This document shows, in pieces, positions 32,624-41,940 of a stretch of 64,000 bases of DNA. The position numbers and the translations under genes are program-made. The stretch's first letter is position 1. Each line of letters starts with the position of its first letter. The notes beneath the pieces are model-generated. The model saw only the letters and a list, made by a program, of their open reading frames with translations, had not been told where the DNA came from and did no database searches. The DNA comes from Marinovum sp034669705 (GTDB taxonomy: Bacteria; Pseudomonadota; Alphaproteobacteria; Rhodobacterales; Rhodobacteraceae): NCBI RefSeq assembly GCF_034669705.1, contig NZ_JAXMOR010000010.1, positions 62,001 to 126,000 of the forward strand. The letters are read 5' to 3'.

Positions 32624-33456
32624 GTGCGCGCTTTCGGCAACGACCAGGGAAACAACAGCCGCTGTGCCAGGCTGACCAGCTGGAACAGGCTCAGCGACAG
32701 CGCCACGAGGATCACCAGCCCGGCCCAGGCCTGCGGCAGCTTGAACATCGAGGTGGAAAACTGGATGAAATAGCCGATCCCCACATCGGCGGCGACGAAT
32801 TCCGAGACCACCGCGCCGATCACCGCAAGGGTGATCGAGATCTTGAGGCCAGAGAAGATATAGGGCACTGCGTAGGGCAGCCGGATCTGCGAGATCTCGC
32901 GATGCTGCGGCGCGCGCAGCGAGCGCGACAGCTCGATCAGCTCGGGCGGGGTCGCCATCAGCCCGGTGGTCATCGAGACCACCAGCGGGAAGAAGGCGAT
33001 CATGAAGGTGATGACCACGCGCGGCGCATCATCGGTGCCCAGCACGACGATGATGATCGGCGCCACCGCCACCACCGGCACCGACTGGATCACCACCAGC
33101 AGCGGATAGAGCGCCCGGCTCAAGAGCCTGGATTTCGCCAGCCCGACGGCAATCGGCAGCGATACCGCGATGGCCACGCCATAGCCGATCAGCGCCACCC
33201 GCAAGGTGGCCCAGACGTGCTCCACCCAGCGCCCGACGTCGACGGCGCCGAAGCCCTGCAGGATGCGGGTCGGCGCGGGCAGGATGAAGCTGGGGATGGC
33301 AAAGAGCCGCGCGGCGGCCTCCCAGACGATCAGGATCGTGGCAAAGGTCAGAAGCGGCAGCGCCACCGGCATGGCAATCAGCCGGTCGCCCAGGGGCAGC
33401 CGTGGCGGGCGGGTGCGCTGCGCCTCGGGGGCGGCGATATCGGCAGAGGTGGTCAA
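32620..33456 (-). CDS. ABC importer permease (SsuC/TauC-like)
   Basis: The 278-residue protein has six hydrophobic segments and the binding-protein-dependent permease domain. The EAA-loop region contains L-S-R-S-L-R-A-P-Q-H-R-E-I-S-Q-I-R-L-P-Y-A-V-P-Y, which contacts the ATPase. Together with the ATPase and the NMT1-type binding protein it forms an importer of the nitrate/sulfonate/thiamine-precursor group. Overlap of 4 bases with both neighbouring genes shows one operon. Substrate by context: a purine or related heterocycle. Confidence 0.9.
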   Translation of the reverse strand: MTTSADIAAPEAQRTRPPRLPLGDRLIAMPVALPLLTFATILIVWEAAARLFAIPSFILPAPTRILQGFGAVDVGRWVEHVWATLRVALIGYGVAIAVSLPIAVGLAKSRLLSRALYPLLVVIQSVPVVAVAPIIIVVLGTDDAPRVVITFMIAFFPLVVSMTTGLMATPPELIELSRSLRAPQHREISQIRLPYAVPYIFSGLKISITLAVIGAVVSEFVAADVGIGYFIQFSTSMFKLPQAWAGLVILVALSLSLFQLVSLAQRLLFPWSLPKART

Positions 33457-34235
33457 AGAACAGGCTCCTTGGCGATCAGCAGCTCGCGCAGATGGGCGGC
33501 AAAATCCTGCACCTCCGGCGCGCGCAAAGAGGCCTCGTCGCGCGGCCGGCCGAGCGGCACCTCGAGGTCGGCGATGATCCGGCCGGGGCGCGCGCTCATC
33601 ACCACGACGCGGTCGGCCAGCAGGACGGCCTCGGGGATGGAATGGGTGATGAACATCACCGTCTTGGGGCTGGCCTGCCAGAGCTTGAGCAGCTCATAGC
33701 CCATGGCATCGCGGGTCAGCGCATCGAGCGCCGAGAACGGCTCGTCCATCAGCAGGATGTCGGGGTTGAGAAACAGCGCGCGCGCGATGCCCACCCGCTG
33801 CTGCATTCCGCCCGAAAGTTCGGAGGGCAGGCGTTTTTCGAACCCCGAGAGGCCCACGGCGGCGATCACCTCGGCGGCGCGGGCGCGGTCCTTGTCATCG
33901 ACCCGGCCGCGTTTGTGGCGGGCCGGAAAGGTCACGTTGTCCGCGACCGTGGCCCAGGGCAGGAGCGTCGCCTGTTGAAAGACGATGCCCACGTCGTCGC
34001 GCGGCGCGGTCACCGGCAGGCCGTGGACCGACACGGTGCCGCTGGTGGCGGCCATCAGCCCGGCGGTGAGCCGCAGCAGGGTGGACTTGCCGCAGCCCGA
34101 CGGCCCCAGCACCGCGACGAACTGGTGCTGGGCAATGGTGAGATCGACGCCATCGAGCGCGGTCAGAGGCCCGCTCTCGGTGGCGAAGGTCTGGCCCACG
34201 CCATTGAACGAAATCGCATCCTTGACGAGGGCCAT
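33453..34235 (-). CDS. ABC importer ATP-binding protein
   Basis: The 260-residue ATPase starts at the ATG complementary to 34233-34235, just after the binding-protein stop; the frame stays open upstream only inside that gene. All motifs are intact: Walker A G-P-S-G-C-G-K-S-T, Q-loop V-F-Q-Q-A-T-L-L-P-W, signature L-S-G-G-M-Q-Q-R, Walker B I-L-L-M-D-E-P, and switch H in F-I-T-H-S-I. It powers the adjacent permease. Confidence 0.94.
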   Translation of the reverse strand: MALVKDAISFNGVGQTFATESGPLTALDGVDLTIAQHQFVAVLGPSGCGKSTLLRLTAGLMAATSGTVSVHGLPVTAPRDDVGIVFQQATLLPWATVADNVTFPARHKRGRVDDKDRARAAEVIAAVGLSGFEKRLPSELSGGMQQRVGIARALFLNPDILLMDEPFSALDALTRDAMGYELLKLWQASPKTVMFITHSIPEAVLLADRVVVMSARPGRIIADLEVPLGRPRDEASLRAPEVQDFAAHLRELLIAKEPVL

Positions 34236-34239
34236 GCGC

Positions 34240-35235
34240 TTATTCCGCCGGCAGGAAGGAACGGTTGACCACGCTCTCGGGGTCGAGCGAGGCCGGATCG
34301 AGCCCCTGCGCCGCCGAGACGCGGGTCCAGGTGGCGGCCAGCCGATCGGCGTCAAAAGTGCCGAGACCGAATTCGTCGGAGACCTCGTTGAAGGCCAGCT
34401 TGGAGGCGTCGAGCCAACTGCCCTTGACGTCTTCTGCCGAAAGCTCGGGCACCTGTGCCGCCACCGCTGCGGCGGCCTTGTCGGGGTTCTCGTAGGCAAA
34501 GACGAGCGATTTCTGGAACGCCGCGACAAACCGTTTCGCCACGTCGGGGCGGTCGGCCAGGAAGCTGTCATTGGCGACGAGTGCGGCGGAATAAAGCTCC
34601 AGCCCGGCGTCGGACCAAGGCAGGATCACGATCTCCTTGCCGGCTTCCGCGGCTTGGCCGGTGTAGCGCGACACATCCGTCAGCCAGGCGATGATCGCGT
34701 CGGCCTGTCCGGTCATCAGCAGCGGCCCCAGCGCGCCGGGATCGGATTTGGTGAGCGTGATGTCGTCTTCGCTCAGGCCGTTGTCGGCCAGCACCAGCGG
34801 CAGAAAGACATTCGACGAGGTGAAGGGCGAGGTGGCGACGGATTTGCCCTTGATGTCGGCCAGCGTGGTGATGCCGGAGTCTGCCGTGGTGTAGAAGGCA
34901 TGCGGCCCGGTGTTGAAGATCGACATGACGGCCGTCACCGGCACATTCTCGCCAGAGACCGCTGCCATCAGCGCGCCCATCCCGGCGCTGCCGATGTCGG
35001 ACGAGCCGGTGGCGATCTTGGTGATTGCCTCTGAGGAGCCGCGTCCGGGCTCGATGCTCACCTCGATGCCGGCCTCGGCGCAGAAGCCTTCCTCGATGCA
35101 GACGTAGATCGGCGATTTGTCACCGCCGGGCAGCCAGTCGAGCTGATAGGTCACCTGGTCCTGTGCCGCGGCCGGCAGGGCGAGGCCGGCGGCAAGCGCT
35201 GCCGAGGCGAGCAAGGTGCGGGGGGGCGTTGTCAT
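34240..35235 (-). CDS. ABC importer substrate-binding protein (NMT1/THI5-like)
   Basis: The 331-residue protein has a signal peptide (cleavage probably after A-A-A-Q) and the NMT1/THI5 pattern Y-Q-L-D-W-L-P-G-G-D-K-S-P-I-Y-V near residue 30, with G-S-S-D-I-G-S-A-G-M-G in the middle. Members bind pyrimidines, sulfonates, nitrate or related compounds; the neighbours (two nucleobase deaminases) suggest a purine-like ligand. ATG at 35233-35235 follows AAAGG (at 35243 on the minus strand). Four bases separate it from the ATPase gene. Confidence 0.88.
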   Translation of the reverse strand: MTTPPRTLLASAALAAGLALPAAAQDQVTYQLDWLPGGDKSPIYVCIEEGFCAEAGIEVSIEPGRGSSEAITKIATGSSDIGSAGMGALMAAVSGENVPVTAVMSIFNTGPHAFYTTADSGITTLADIKGKSVATSPFTSSNVFLPLVLADNGLSEDDITLTKSDPGALGPLLMTGQADAIIAWLTDVSRYTGQAAEAGKEIVILPWSDAGLELYSAALVANDSFLADRPDVAKRFVAAFQKSLVFAYENPDKAAAAVAAQVPELSAEDVKGSWLDASKLAFNEVSDEFGLGTFDADRLAATWTRVSAAQGLDPASLDPESVVNRSFLPAE

Positions 35236-35270
35236 AGATAAAAACCTTTCAGGGAAGTGGAAAACGGGGG

Positions 35271-35741
35271 TCACCAGAAATCCCGGTGCGCGTGAACGAT
35301 GGCGTCTTCGAGATCGGCAAACGGCCCTTCGACCGCGATCTCGCGCTGACCGGCACCCAGCACCTGGCGGCAGGGCAGCGACATGGTCAGGTTCTCGGGG
35401 TTGTCGCCGGTCAGCTCGGCCAGCCGGACCTCGGACATGCCATAGACAAGCCGGCCGATCCCGGCCCAGTAAAGCCCGCCGGAACACATCGAACAGGGCT
35501 CGACCGAGGTATAGAGCGTGCAGCTTTCGAGGAACTCGGGAGGGTATTTGGCCGCCGCGGCGCGGGCGACGTTCAGCTCGGCATGGCCGGTGCCGCCGTC
35601 GGTGGCGTGGGTGTTGCCGCTGGTCAGCAGGACTGCCCCCTCGGCATCGGCCAGCAGCGCCCCGAAGGGATGGTTGCCATCGGCCCGCGATTGCTCGGCC
35701 AGTTTGACGGTTTCAAGAAGAAGTGCGTGGTCGCGGGTCAT
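35271..35741 (-). CDS. Nucleoside/nucleobase deaminase (CDA fold)
   Basis: The 156-residue protein is a zinc deaminase of the guanine deaminase/tRNA adenosine deaminase group: H-A-E-L-N-V in the centre supplies the zinc His and the proton-shuttle Glu, and P-C-S-M-C supplies two Cys. The N-terminal H-P-F-G-A-L-L-A-D and the C-terminal F-W fit GuaD-type enzymes. It is the first gene of the importer operon and is divergent from the LysR regulator. Confidence 0.87.
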   Translation of the reverse strand: MTRDHALLLETVKLAEQSRADGNHPFGALLADAEGAVLLTSGNTHATDGGTGHAELNVARAAAAKYPPEFLESCTLYTSVEPCSMCSGGLYWAGIGRLVYGMSEVRLAELTGDNPENLTMSLPCRQVLGAGQREIAVEGPFADLEDAIVHAHRDFW

Positions 35742-35790
35742 GGGCAGCCCTGTCTTTCTGCAGTTGCACAGAGGTTAAGGGATTGCCTGC

Positions 35791-35818
35791 TGTAAGAAAA
35801 AGTAGAAAGAATCTCACA
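35791..35818. promoter_or_regulatory. Inverted repeat between the LysR and deaminase genes
   Basis: TGTAAGA (35791-35797) and TCTCACA (35812-35818) are inverted with one mismatch and 14 bases apart, in the AT-rich divergent gap. This is a fair candidate for the LysR-type operator controlling the purine locus. Confidence 0.35.
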
Positions 35819-35851
35819 TGGCCGTGCAAAAAACCTTACACCCGGAGACCC

Positions 35852-36754
35852 ATGTCAGCTTTTTCCCGTGAAATCAGGTCATTTCTGGTGGTGTCGCAAT
35901 CGGATTCGATCCGGGCGGCGGCAGACCGGCTGAACATGTCCGCGCCTGCACTCAGCCGACAGTTGCAACTGCTGGAGCGCAGCTACGGCACGCAGCTGCT
36001 GGTACGCAGTGCCAGCGGGGTTGCTCTCACCGCCGAGGGCGAGGCGCTGCGCGACGAGGCGATGCGCTGGATGGCCTCCGACGCGGCGTTTTCCAAGCGG
36101 TTGCGCCAGCAGCGCAACGCCACCGACCTGCGGCTGCGCATCGGCGTGATGGAGGGGCTCGTGGGCACGCTGATCCCGCGGCTGACCGAACGGCTGGAAC
36201 AGCGCTTCGGCGTGGTGGAGCTGGAGCTTGCGGTGGGCACCACCCATGACATCATCGACCGGGCCGAGGCGCTGGCGCTTGACCTGATCGTCGCCTTCAA
36301 CATGCCGCGGCTGTCGCGGCTGGTGGTGGTGCAGACCGAGGAATACCATCTCGGCGCGGTCTATGCCGCCGGGTTTCCGATCACGGGCGAGGGTCCGATC
36401 TCGCTGGCGGAGGCGCTGCAGCATCCACTCTGCCTGCCGTCGTCTGCCCTGTCGATGCACACCCGGCTTCTGGCAGAAATCCTCAGCGTCCGTGTCAACC
36501 CCCGGGTCAATGTCAGCAGCAATTCGATCGGTGCGCTGCTGACCTATCTGCGCGCGGGCAAGGGCGTTGGGTTTCTGACCTGGGCGGATGTCTGCAGCGA
36601 CGTGACTGAGGGCAGGCTGGTCTTCCGCCCGCTCGAGAACCGCCGGTTGACCGAGACCCTGAGCCTCTCGATCTGCCGCGGCAACGGACTGGGCGAGGCG
36701 ACAGGCGACGTGGTACGCGAGATCTCGGCCCTGCTGGAAGAGATGGGCAAGTGA
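35852..36754 (+). CDS. LysR-family transcriptional regulator
   Basis: The 300-residue protein has the N-terminal winged-helix domain (F-L-V-V-S-Q-S-D-S-I-R-A-A-A-D-R-L-N-M-S-A-P-A-L-S-R-Q-L-Q-L-L-E-R) and a C-terminal periplasmic-binding-like effector domain. It is divergent from the deaminase-importer operon, which is the usual position for its activator; the inducer is probably a purine or degradation product. ATG 35852 is chosen because the LysR domain begins 6 residues later and CGGAGA precedes it; the open frame extends upstream without homology. Confidence 0.92.
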   Translation: MSAFSREIRSFLVVSQSDSIRAAADRLNMSAPALSRQLQLLERSYGTQLLVRSASGVALTAEGEALRDEAMRWMASDAAFSKRLRQQRNATDLRLRIGVMEGLVGTLIPRLTERLEQRFGVVELELAVGTTHDIIDRAEALALDLIVAFNMPRLSRLVVVQTEEYHLGAVYAAGFPITGEGPISLAEALQHPLCLPSSALSMHTRLLAEILSVRVNPRVNVSSNSIGALLTYLRAGKGVGFLTWADVCSDVTEGRLVFRPLENRRLTETLSLSICRGNGLGEATGDVVREISALLEEMGK

Positions 36755-36787
36755 CGCCAGCAGCTCTGCAGCGCGGCTTGGCCCCGG

Positions 36788-37702
36788 TCAGCCGCCTGAC
36801 AGCAGCGCCCGTCCGATCAGCAGCGTCACGGGCAAGGTGACGAAACTGACCAGGGTTTGCGTCGTGATGATCGCCGCCATCAGCGGCGCGTCGCCCTGCA
36901 TCTCGCGGGCCAGCGTATAGGCGGCCACGCCGGTCGGCAGCGCCGCAAAGATCAGGGCGATCTGGGCCACCAGCGGATCGGGCGCGAGGATCAGCGCGGC
37001 AAGAACGATCGCGGCGGGGTTGATCACGAACTTGCCGATCATCGCCAGCCCGATGGTCCGGCGCGACCCGCCCAGCCCGCGCAGCTTGAGATTGGCGCCG
37101 ACGCAGAGCAGCATGATCGGCAGCGCGGCATCGCCCAGAATGCGGGCAATTTCATGCAGCACCGGCACCTCGCCCATCCCGGCAAGGTTGAACAGCGCGC
37201 CGGCACAGATGCTGAGGATCAGCGGGTTTCTGACCAGTCCGAACACCACGGATTTGCCGCCGCCACCCAGCTGCCGGGTCATCAGCATGACCACCGCGAC
37301 ATTCACCCCCGGCACCAGCAGCGCAGAGCCCAGCACCGCGATCTGCAACCCCGGCGCGCCATACAGCGCCTCGGCGATGGCGAGCCCGACGAAGGTGTTG
37401 AACCGCGCGCTGCCCTGCATCAGCGAACTGGCCTGCGGCGGCGCGATGCCGCGGCCCAGAAGCCAGCCACAGAAGATCGCGGCAAGGAACCCGGCATAGA
37501 GCAGCACGGCATAATCCCCCAAGCCCCCGCTCAGGTCGGCGGCAGAGATCTTGGCAAAGAACAGTGCCGGCATCAGGACCCAGTAGACCAGCCGGTCGTT
37601 GAGGTTCCAGAACTCGGTCGAGGGGATGCCGCCGCGCCGCAGGCCATAGCCCATCAGGATCAGCACGAAGACCGGTGCAATCGCCAGGAAGATCGTCAGC
37701 AT
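36788..37702 (-). CDS. AEC-family (auxin efflux carrier-like) transporter
   Basis: The 304-residue protein has about ten transmembrane segments, starting I-F-L-A-I-A-P-V-F-V-L-I-L-M-G-Y. It has the S-T-E-F-W-N-L-N-D-R-L-V-Y-W-V-L-M-P-A-L-F-F loop typical of the AEC family and L-C-V-G-A-N-L at the start of the second half. Bacterial members move malonate, malate or similar carboxylates. The start at 37702 is preferred because the longer frame adds a non-hydrophobic tail. It converges with lysR. Confidence 0.87.
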   Translation of the reverse strand: MLTIFLAIAPVFVLILMGYGLRRGGIPSTEFWNLNDRLVYWVLMPALFFAKISAADLSGGLGDYAVLLYAGFLAAIFCGWLLGRGIAPPQASSLMQGSARFNTFVGLAIAEALYGAPGLQIAVLGSALLVPGVNVAVVMLMTRQLGGGGKSVVFGLVRNPLILSICAGALFNLAGMGEVPVLHEIARILGDAALPIMLLCVGANLKLRGLGGSRRTIGLAMIGKFVINPAAIVLAALILAPDPLVAQIALIFAALPTGVAAYTLAREMQGDAPLMAAIITTQTLVSFVTLPVTLLIGRALLSGG

Positions 37703-37846
37703 GGAGAGGCTCCGCAGATACGCCCAAGCTCTAGGCGAGGCCCCGGACCGATGCAACGGGCGCGTCCGGTGCCTGTGGACCTCCGGGCTGGCGGGCGGGC
37801 GGGAAACAGGTCATAGGGTCGGCAGACCCGACACGAGTGCCACGCC

Positions 37847-38758
37847 ATGACCGCCACCCCCAAAGTCACGCCCGCCGCCCGCAACTGGGGGCTGCTCCTG
37901 TTTCTCAGCTTCGTCTGGGGCGGGGCCTTCATGTCGATGGCGGTGGCGCTGGAACACTACGGTCCCTTCACCGTGGCGGCCGGCCGGATCGGCATCGGCG
38001 CGCTGGCGCTTCTGGTCATCGTCGCGGTCACCCGCCCCGGCGACCTGGCGATCCGCGACCTCAGGACGCTGGGCTTCATCCTCCTCTTGGGGGTTCTCAA
38101 TTTCGCCCTGCCGTTCAGCCTGCTGGCCTGGGGGCTGCAACAGGTGCCCTCGGCCTTTGCCGGCATCGCCATGGGCGCCTCGCCGATCTTTGTGCTGCTG
38201 CTGGCCTATCTCTTCGTCCCGGAAGAGGAGATCGGCCCGCGCCGGATTGCCGGCGTCATCCTCGGTTTTGCCGGGCTGCTGGTGCTGATCCTGCCGGGCG
38301 CTTCGGCCAATCTTGGCGAGGGCGGAACGGTTGCCGCACGCATCGCCTGCGTCGGGGCGGCGCTGTGCTATTCGGTCGGCGCCATCCTGATCCGCCGCGC
38401 GCCGCAGGTGCCGCCGATGGTCTTTACCGCCGGCATGCTGACGGCGGGGGCGCTTGTTCTGACGCCGCTGGCGCTGTTGCTGGAGGGGCGGCCCGAGATC
38501 ACCGCCACGCGGGCGACCTGGGCCTTGCTCTATGCCGGGATACTGCCCACCGGGCTGGCCTTTCTGCTGCGGGTGGTGCTGATCCGATCTGCGGGGCCGG
38601 TGTTCATGAGCCTCGTGGCCTATGTCGTGCCGCTCTGGGCGGTGCTGCTGGGCGTCCTCCTGCTGGGCGAATCCCTGCGGCCCAGCACCTATGTCGCCGC
38701 GGCGATCATCCTGTCGGGTGTCGGGCTGACACAGCTGAGGTTGCTGCGCGCGCGCTAG
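37847..38758 (+). CDS. EamA/DMT-family transporter
   Basis: The 303-residue protein has ten transmembrane segments as two EamA repeats: W-G-G-A-F-M-S-M-A-V-A-L near residue 24 and the second half from R-I-A-C-V-G-A-A-L-C-Y-S-V-G-A-I-L-I-R-R. These permeases export metabolites such as amino acids. The substrate is unknown. A strong terminator lies 110 bases downstream. Confidence 0.9.
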   Translation: MTATPKVTPAARNWGLLLFLSFVWGGAFMSMAVALEHYGPFTVAAGRIGIGALALLVIVAVTRPGDLAIRDLRTLGFILLLGVLNFALPFSLLAWGLQQVPSAFAGIAMGASPIFVLLLAYLFVPEEEIGPRRIAGVILGFAGLLVLILPGASANLGEGGTVAARIACVGAALCYSVGAILIRRAPQVPPMVFTAGMLTAGALVLTPLALLLEGRPEITATRATWALLYAGILPTGLAFLLRVVLIRSAGPVFMSLVAYVVPLWAVLLGVLLLGESLRPSTYVAAAIILSGVGLTQLRLLRAR

Positions 38759-38869
38759 CACACGGCCCAACGCCAAGCCCCGCAGCCCGGCTCTCGCAGT
38801 GCCGCCAAGGCCAACCGACCACCGCGCCCGATCCTGCGCGCCCCGCGACGGGCGCCGGGACCGCAAGAG

Positions 38870-38899
38870 AAAAGGCGGCGCTGGTTGCGCCGCCTTTTT
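38870..38899 (+). terminator. Intrinsic terminator before the repeat gene
   Basis: AAAAGGCGGCGC / GCGCCGCCTTTT form a perfect 12-bp stem with loop TGGTT, then T and GTGG. It ends the transporter transcript and, from the other side, lies 54 bases past the repeat-gene stop, so it may serve both. Confidence 0.87.
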
Positions 38900-38952
38900 G
38901 TGGTTTCGGTCAGGCTGCCTGCGCGAAGGGGGCCGCAGGCAGGGGAGGGTGA

Positions 38953-41940
38953 TCAGGGAGCTTCGTTGCCTTCGTCGCCCTCATCGCCTTCGTCGTTTTC
39001 ATTGCCTTCGTCGTCTTCGTCGTCTTCGTCGCCTTCGTTGCCTTCGTTGTTTTCGTCGCCTTCGTCGCCCTCATCGGCTTCGTCGTCTTCGTCGCCTTCG
39101 TCGTCTTCGTCGTTGCCGACTTCGTCACCTTCGTCGCCTTCGTCGTTTTCGTCGCCTTCGTTGGCTTCGTCGCCCTCGTCGCCCTCGTCGCCTTCGAAGC
39201 CTTCGTTGCCTTCGTCGCCCTCGTCGCCGAGGTCTTCCTCGTTCAACTCATCGTTCTCGTCGAATTCGTCGCCTTCGTCGTTTTCGTCGGCTTCGTCGCC
39301 TTCGTTGCCTTCGTCACCTTCGTCGCCCTCGTTACCTTCGTCGGCTTCGTCGTACTCATCATCTTCGTCGCCTTCGTCGTCCTCGTCTCCTTCGTTGGCT
39401 TCGTCTTCTTCGTCGCCTTCATCGTTTTCGTCGTATTCGTTATCCTCGTTGTGTTCGTCGTTCTCGTTGCCTTCGTCCTCTTCGTCGTTTTCGTCGCCTT
39501 CGTTGTTTTCGCCGCCTTCGTCGCCCTCGTCGCCTTCGTCGCTTTCGTCGCCTTCGTCGCCCTCGTCCGATTCGTCGCCCTCGTCCGCTTCGTTGTCCTC
39601 GTCGCTCTCGTCGCCTTCGTCACCGTTGTCGCCGGCTATCTCGTCGCCTTCGTTGTCTTCATCGTTCTCGTCGTACTCGTCGTCTTCATCGCCCTCATCG
39701 TTTTCATCATCCTCGTCAGACTCGTCACCTTCGTCGTATTCGTCACCCTCGTTGTATTCGTTAGCTTCGTCGCCTTCGTCACCTTCGTCGTGTTCGTCAC
39801 CCTCGTTGTCCTCGTCGGCTTCGTCGCTTTCGTTGTCCTCGTCGTCTTCGTCCTCTTCGTTACCCTCGTTGTCCTCGTTGCCTTCGTCGTATTCGTCGTG
39901 TTCGTCGCCTTCGTCGTTCTCGTCGTGTTCGTCACCTTCGTCGTGCTCGTCGGCTTCGTCGCCTTCGTCGTGCTCGTCGGCTTCGTCGCCGTTGTTGTCT
40001 ATGCCAGGCTCATTGCCCTCATTGGCTTCGTTGCCTTCATCTCCGTCACTGTCTTCGGGCTCATCACCTTCGTTGCCCTCGTCCTCTTCATCACCTTCGT
40101 CACCCTCGTCAACCTCGTCGTTTTCGTTGGCTTCGTTGGCTTCGTCGCCCTCATCGTCCTCGTCGTTCTCGTCGTTCTCGTTGTCTTCGTCGTACTCATC
40201 GTATTCGTCGCCTTCGTCGAATTCGTCACCTTCGTCGCCTTCGTCATCCTCGTCGTTCTCGTCGTACTCGTTGTCTTCGTCCCATTCGTCGTTTTCGTCG
40301 TTTTCGTCGCCTTCGTCGTCCTCGTCATTCTCGTCGTTCTCGTCGCCTTCATCGTCCTCGTTGGCTTCGTCGCCTTCATTGTTGTTGTTGGGGACAGTGC
40401 CCTCGTCGAATTCGTCATCCTCGTCGCCTTCGTTGGCTTCGTCGCCTTCGTTGCCTTCGTCGAGTTCGTCGCCTTCGTTACCTTCGTTGTCTTCGTTGTT
40501 TTCGTCGTCTTCGAAGCCTTCGTTGTCCTCGTCGCCTTCGTCGCCTTCGTTGCCTTCGACTTCGTCGCCTTCGTCGCCCTCGTCGCCTTCGTCGTCCTCG
40601 TCGCCTTCGTCGGCTTCGTTGCCCTCGTCGTCTTCGTCGAGTTCATCGCCTTCGTTGGCTTCGTCGCCTTCGTCATCCTCGTCGGCTTCGTTGCTTTCGT
40701 TGCCCTCGTCGCCTTCGTCGTCTTCGTCGTCTTCCTGGCCCGCGACTTCGTTGCCTTCGTCGCCTTCGTTGCCTTCGTCACCGTCGTCGTCGCGGTTGAA
40801 GTCGTACTCGTCTTCTTCGTTGTTCTCGTCGCCCTCGTCGGCTTCGTCGTCCTCGTTGCCTTCGTCGCCTTCGTCGTCGAGCGTGTCGGCCTCGCCGCCC
40901 TCGTCGCCTTCGTCGTCCTCGTCGTGTTCGTCGCCTTCGTTGTATTCATCCCCCTCATCCTGGGGGTTTATGTCGTCTTCGTCGCCCTCGTTGCCCTCGT
41001 CGCCCTCATTGCCTTCGTTGTTCTCGTTGCCCTCGTCGTCCTCGTTGCCTTCGTCGCCCTCGTCGCCCTCGTTGCTCTCGTCACCCTCGTTGAAGTCCTC
41101 GTCGCCCTCGTTGCCTTCGTTGTCCTCGTTGCCCTCATCGTCTTCGTCGGCCTCGTTGCCTTCGTCGCCCTCGTCGTGCTCGTCGCCTTCGTCACGCTCG
41201 TCCTGCTCGTTGCCCTCGTTGCCTTCGTCGCCGTCGGACTCGTTGCCCTCGTCGCCCTCGTTGCCTTCGTTGTCCTCGTTGCCTTCGTCGCCCTCGTTGC
41301 CTTCGTCGCCTTCGTCGCCCTCGTTGCCTTCGTTGGCCTCGTCGCCTTCGTTGCCTTCGTCGTCCTCGTCGCCTTCGTTGCCCTCGTTGCCTTCGTTGCC
41401 TTCGTTGCCCTCGTTGCCTTCGTCGGCTTCGTTGCCTTCGTTGTCCTCGTTGCCTTCGTTGCCTTCGTCACCGTTGGCCGAGGTTTCGTTGCCTTCGTCG
41501 TCCTCGTTGCCCTCGTCGCCCTCGTTGTTTTCGTTGCCCTCGTTGCCTTCGTTGCCCTCGAAGTCCTCGTCGCCTTCGTTGCCTTCGTCGTCCTCGTTGC
41601 CCTCGTTGCCTTCGTTGGCCTCGTCGCCTTCGTTGCCTTCGTTGCCCTCGTCGCCTTCGTTGCCCTCGTCGTCCTCGCTGCCTTCGTCGCCTTCGTTGCC
41701 TTCGTCGCCTTCGTCAGCTTCGTTGCCTTCGTTGTCCTCGTTGCCTTCGTTGCCTTCGTTGCCCTCGTCGCCCTCGTTGCCCTCATTGCCGCCATCGGGC
41801 TCGTTCTGTTCGTCGCCTTCGTTGCCTTCGTTGTCCTCGTTGCCTTCGTCGTTCTCGTCGCCTTCGTCGAACTCATCGCCCTCGTCGTCTTCGTCGTGTT
41901 CGTCGCCTTCGTTGCCTTCATCGTGTTCGTTGCCTTCGTC
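38953..41940. repeat. Three-kilobase 9-bp minisatellite
   Basis: The coding sequence is a degenerate tandem array of a 9-base unit, on the plus strand (G)CC(T/C)TC(G/A)T(C/T). Because the unit is a multiple of three and lacks stop trinucleotides, several other frames are open too (Ser/Pro, Val/Phe/Ala and Thr/Lys products), which are artefacts. The tract should be prone to slippage, so length differences between strains and assembly errors are both likely. Confidence 0.9.

Noticed and set aside
40968..41921. Minus-strand Thr/Lys/Ala frame resembling histone-like tails
   Set aside because: It is a shifted frame of the repeat gene with no start signal.
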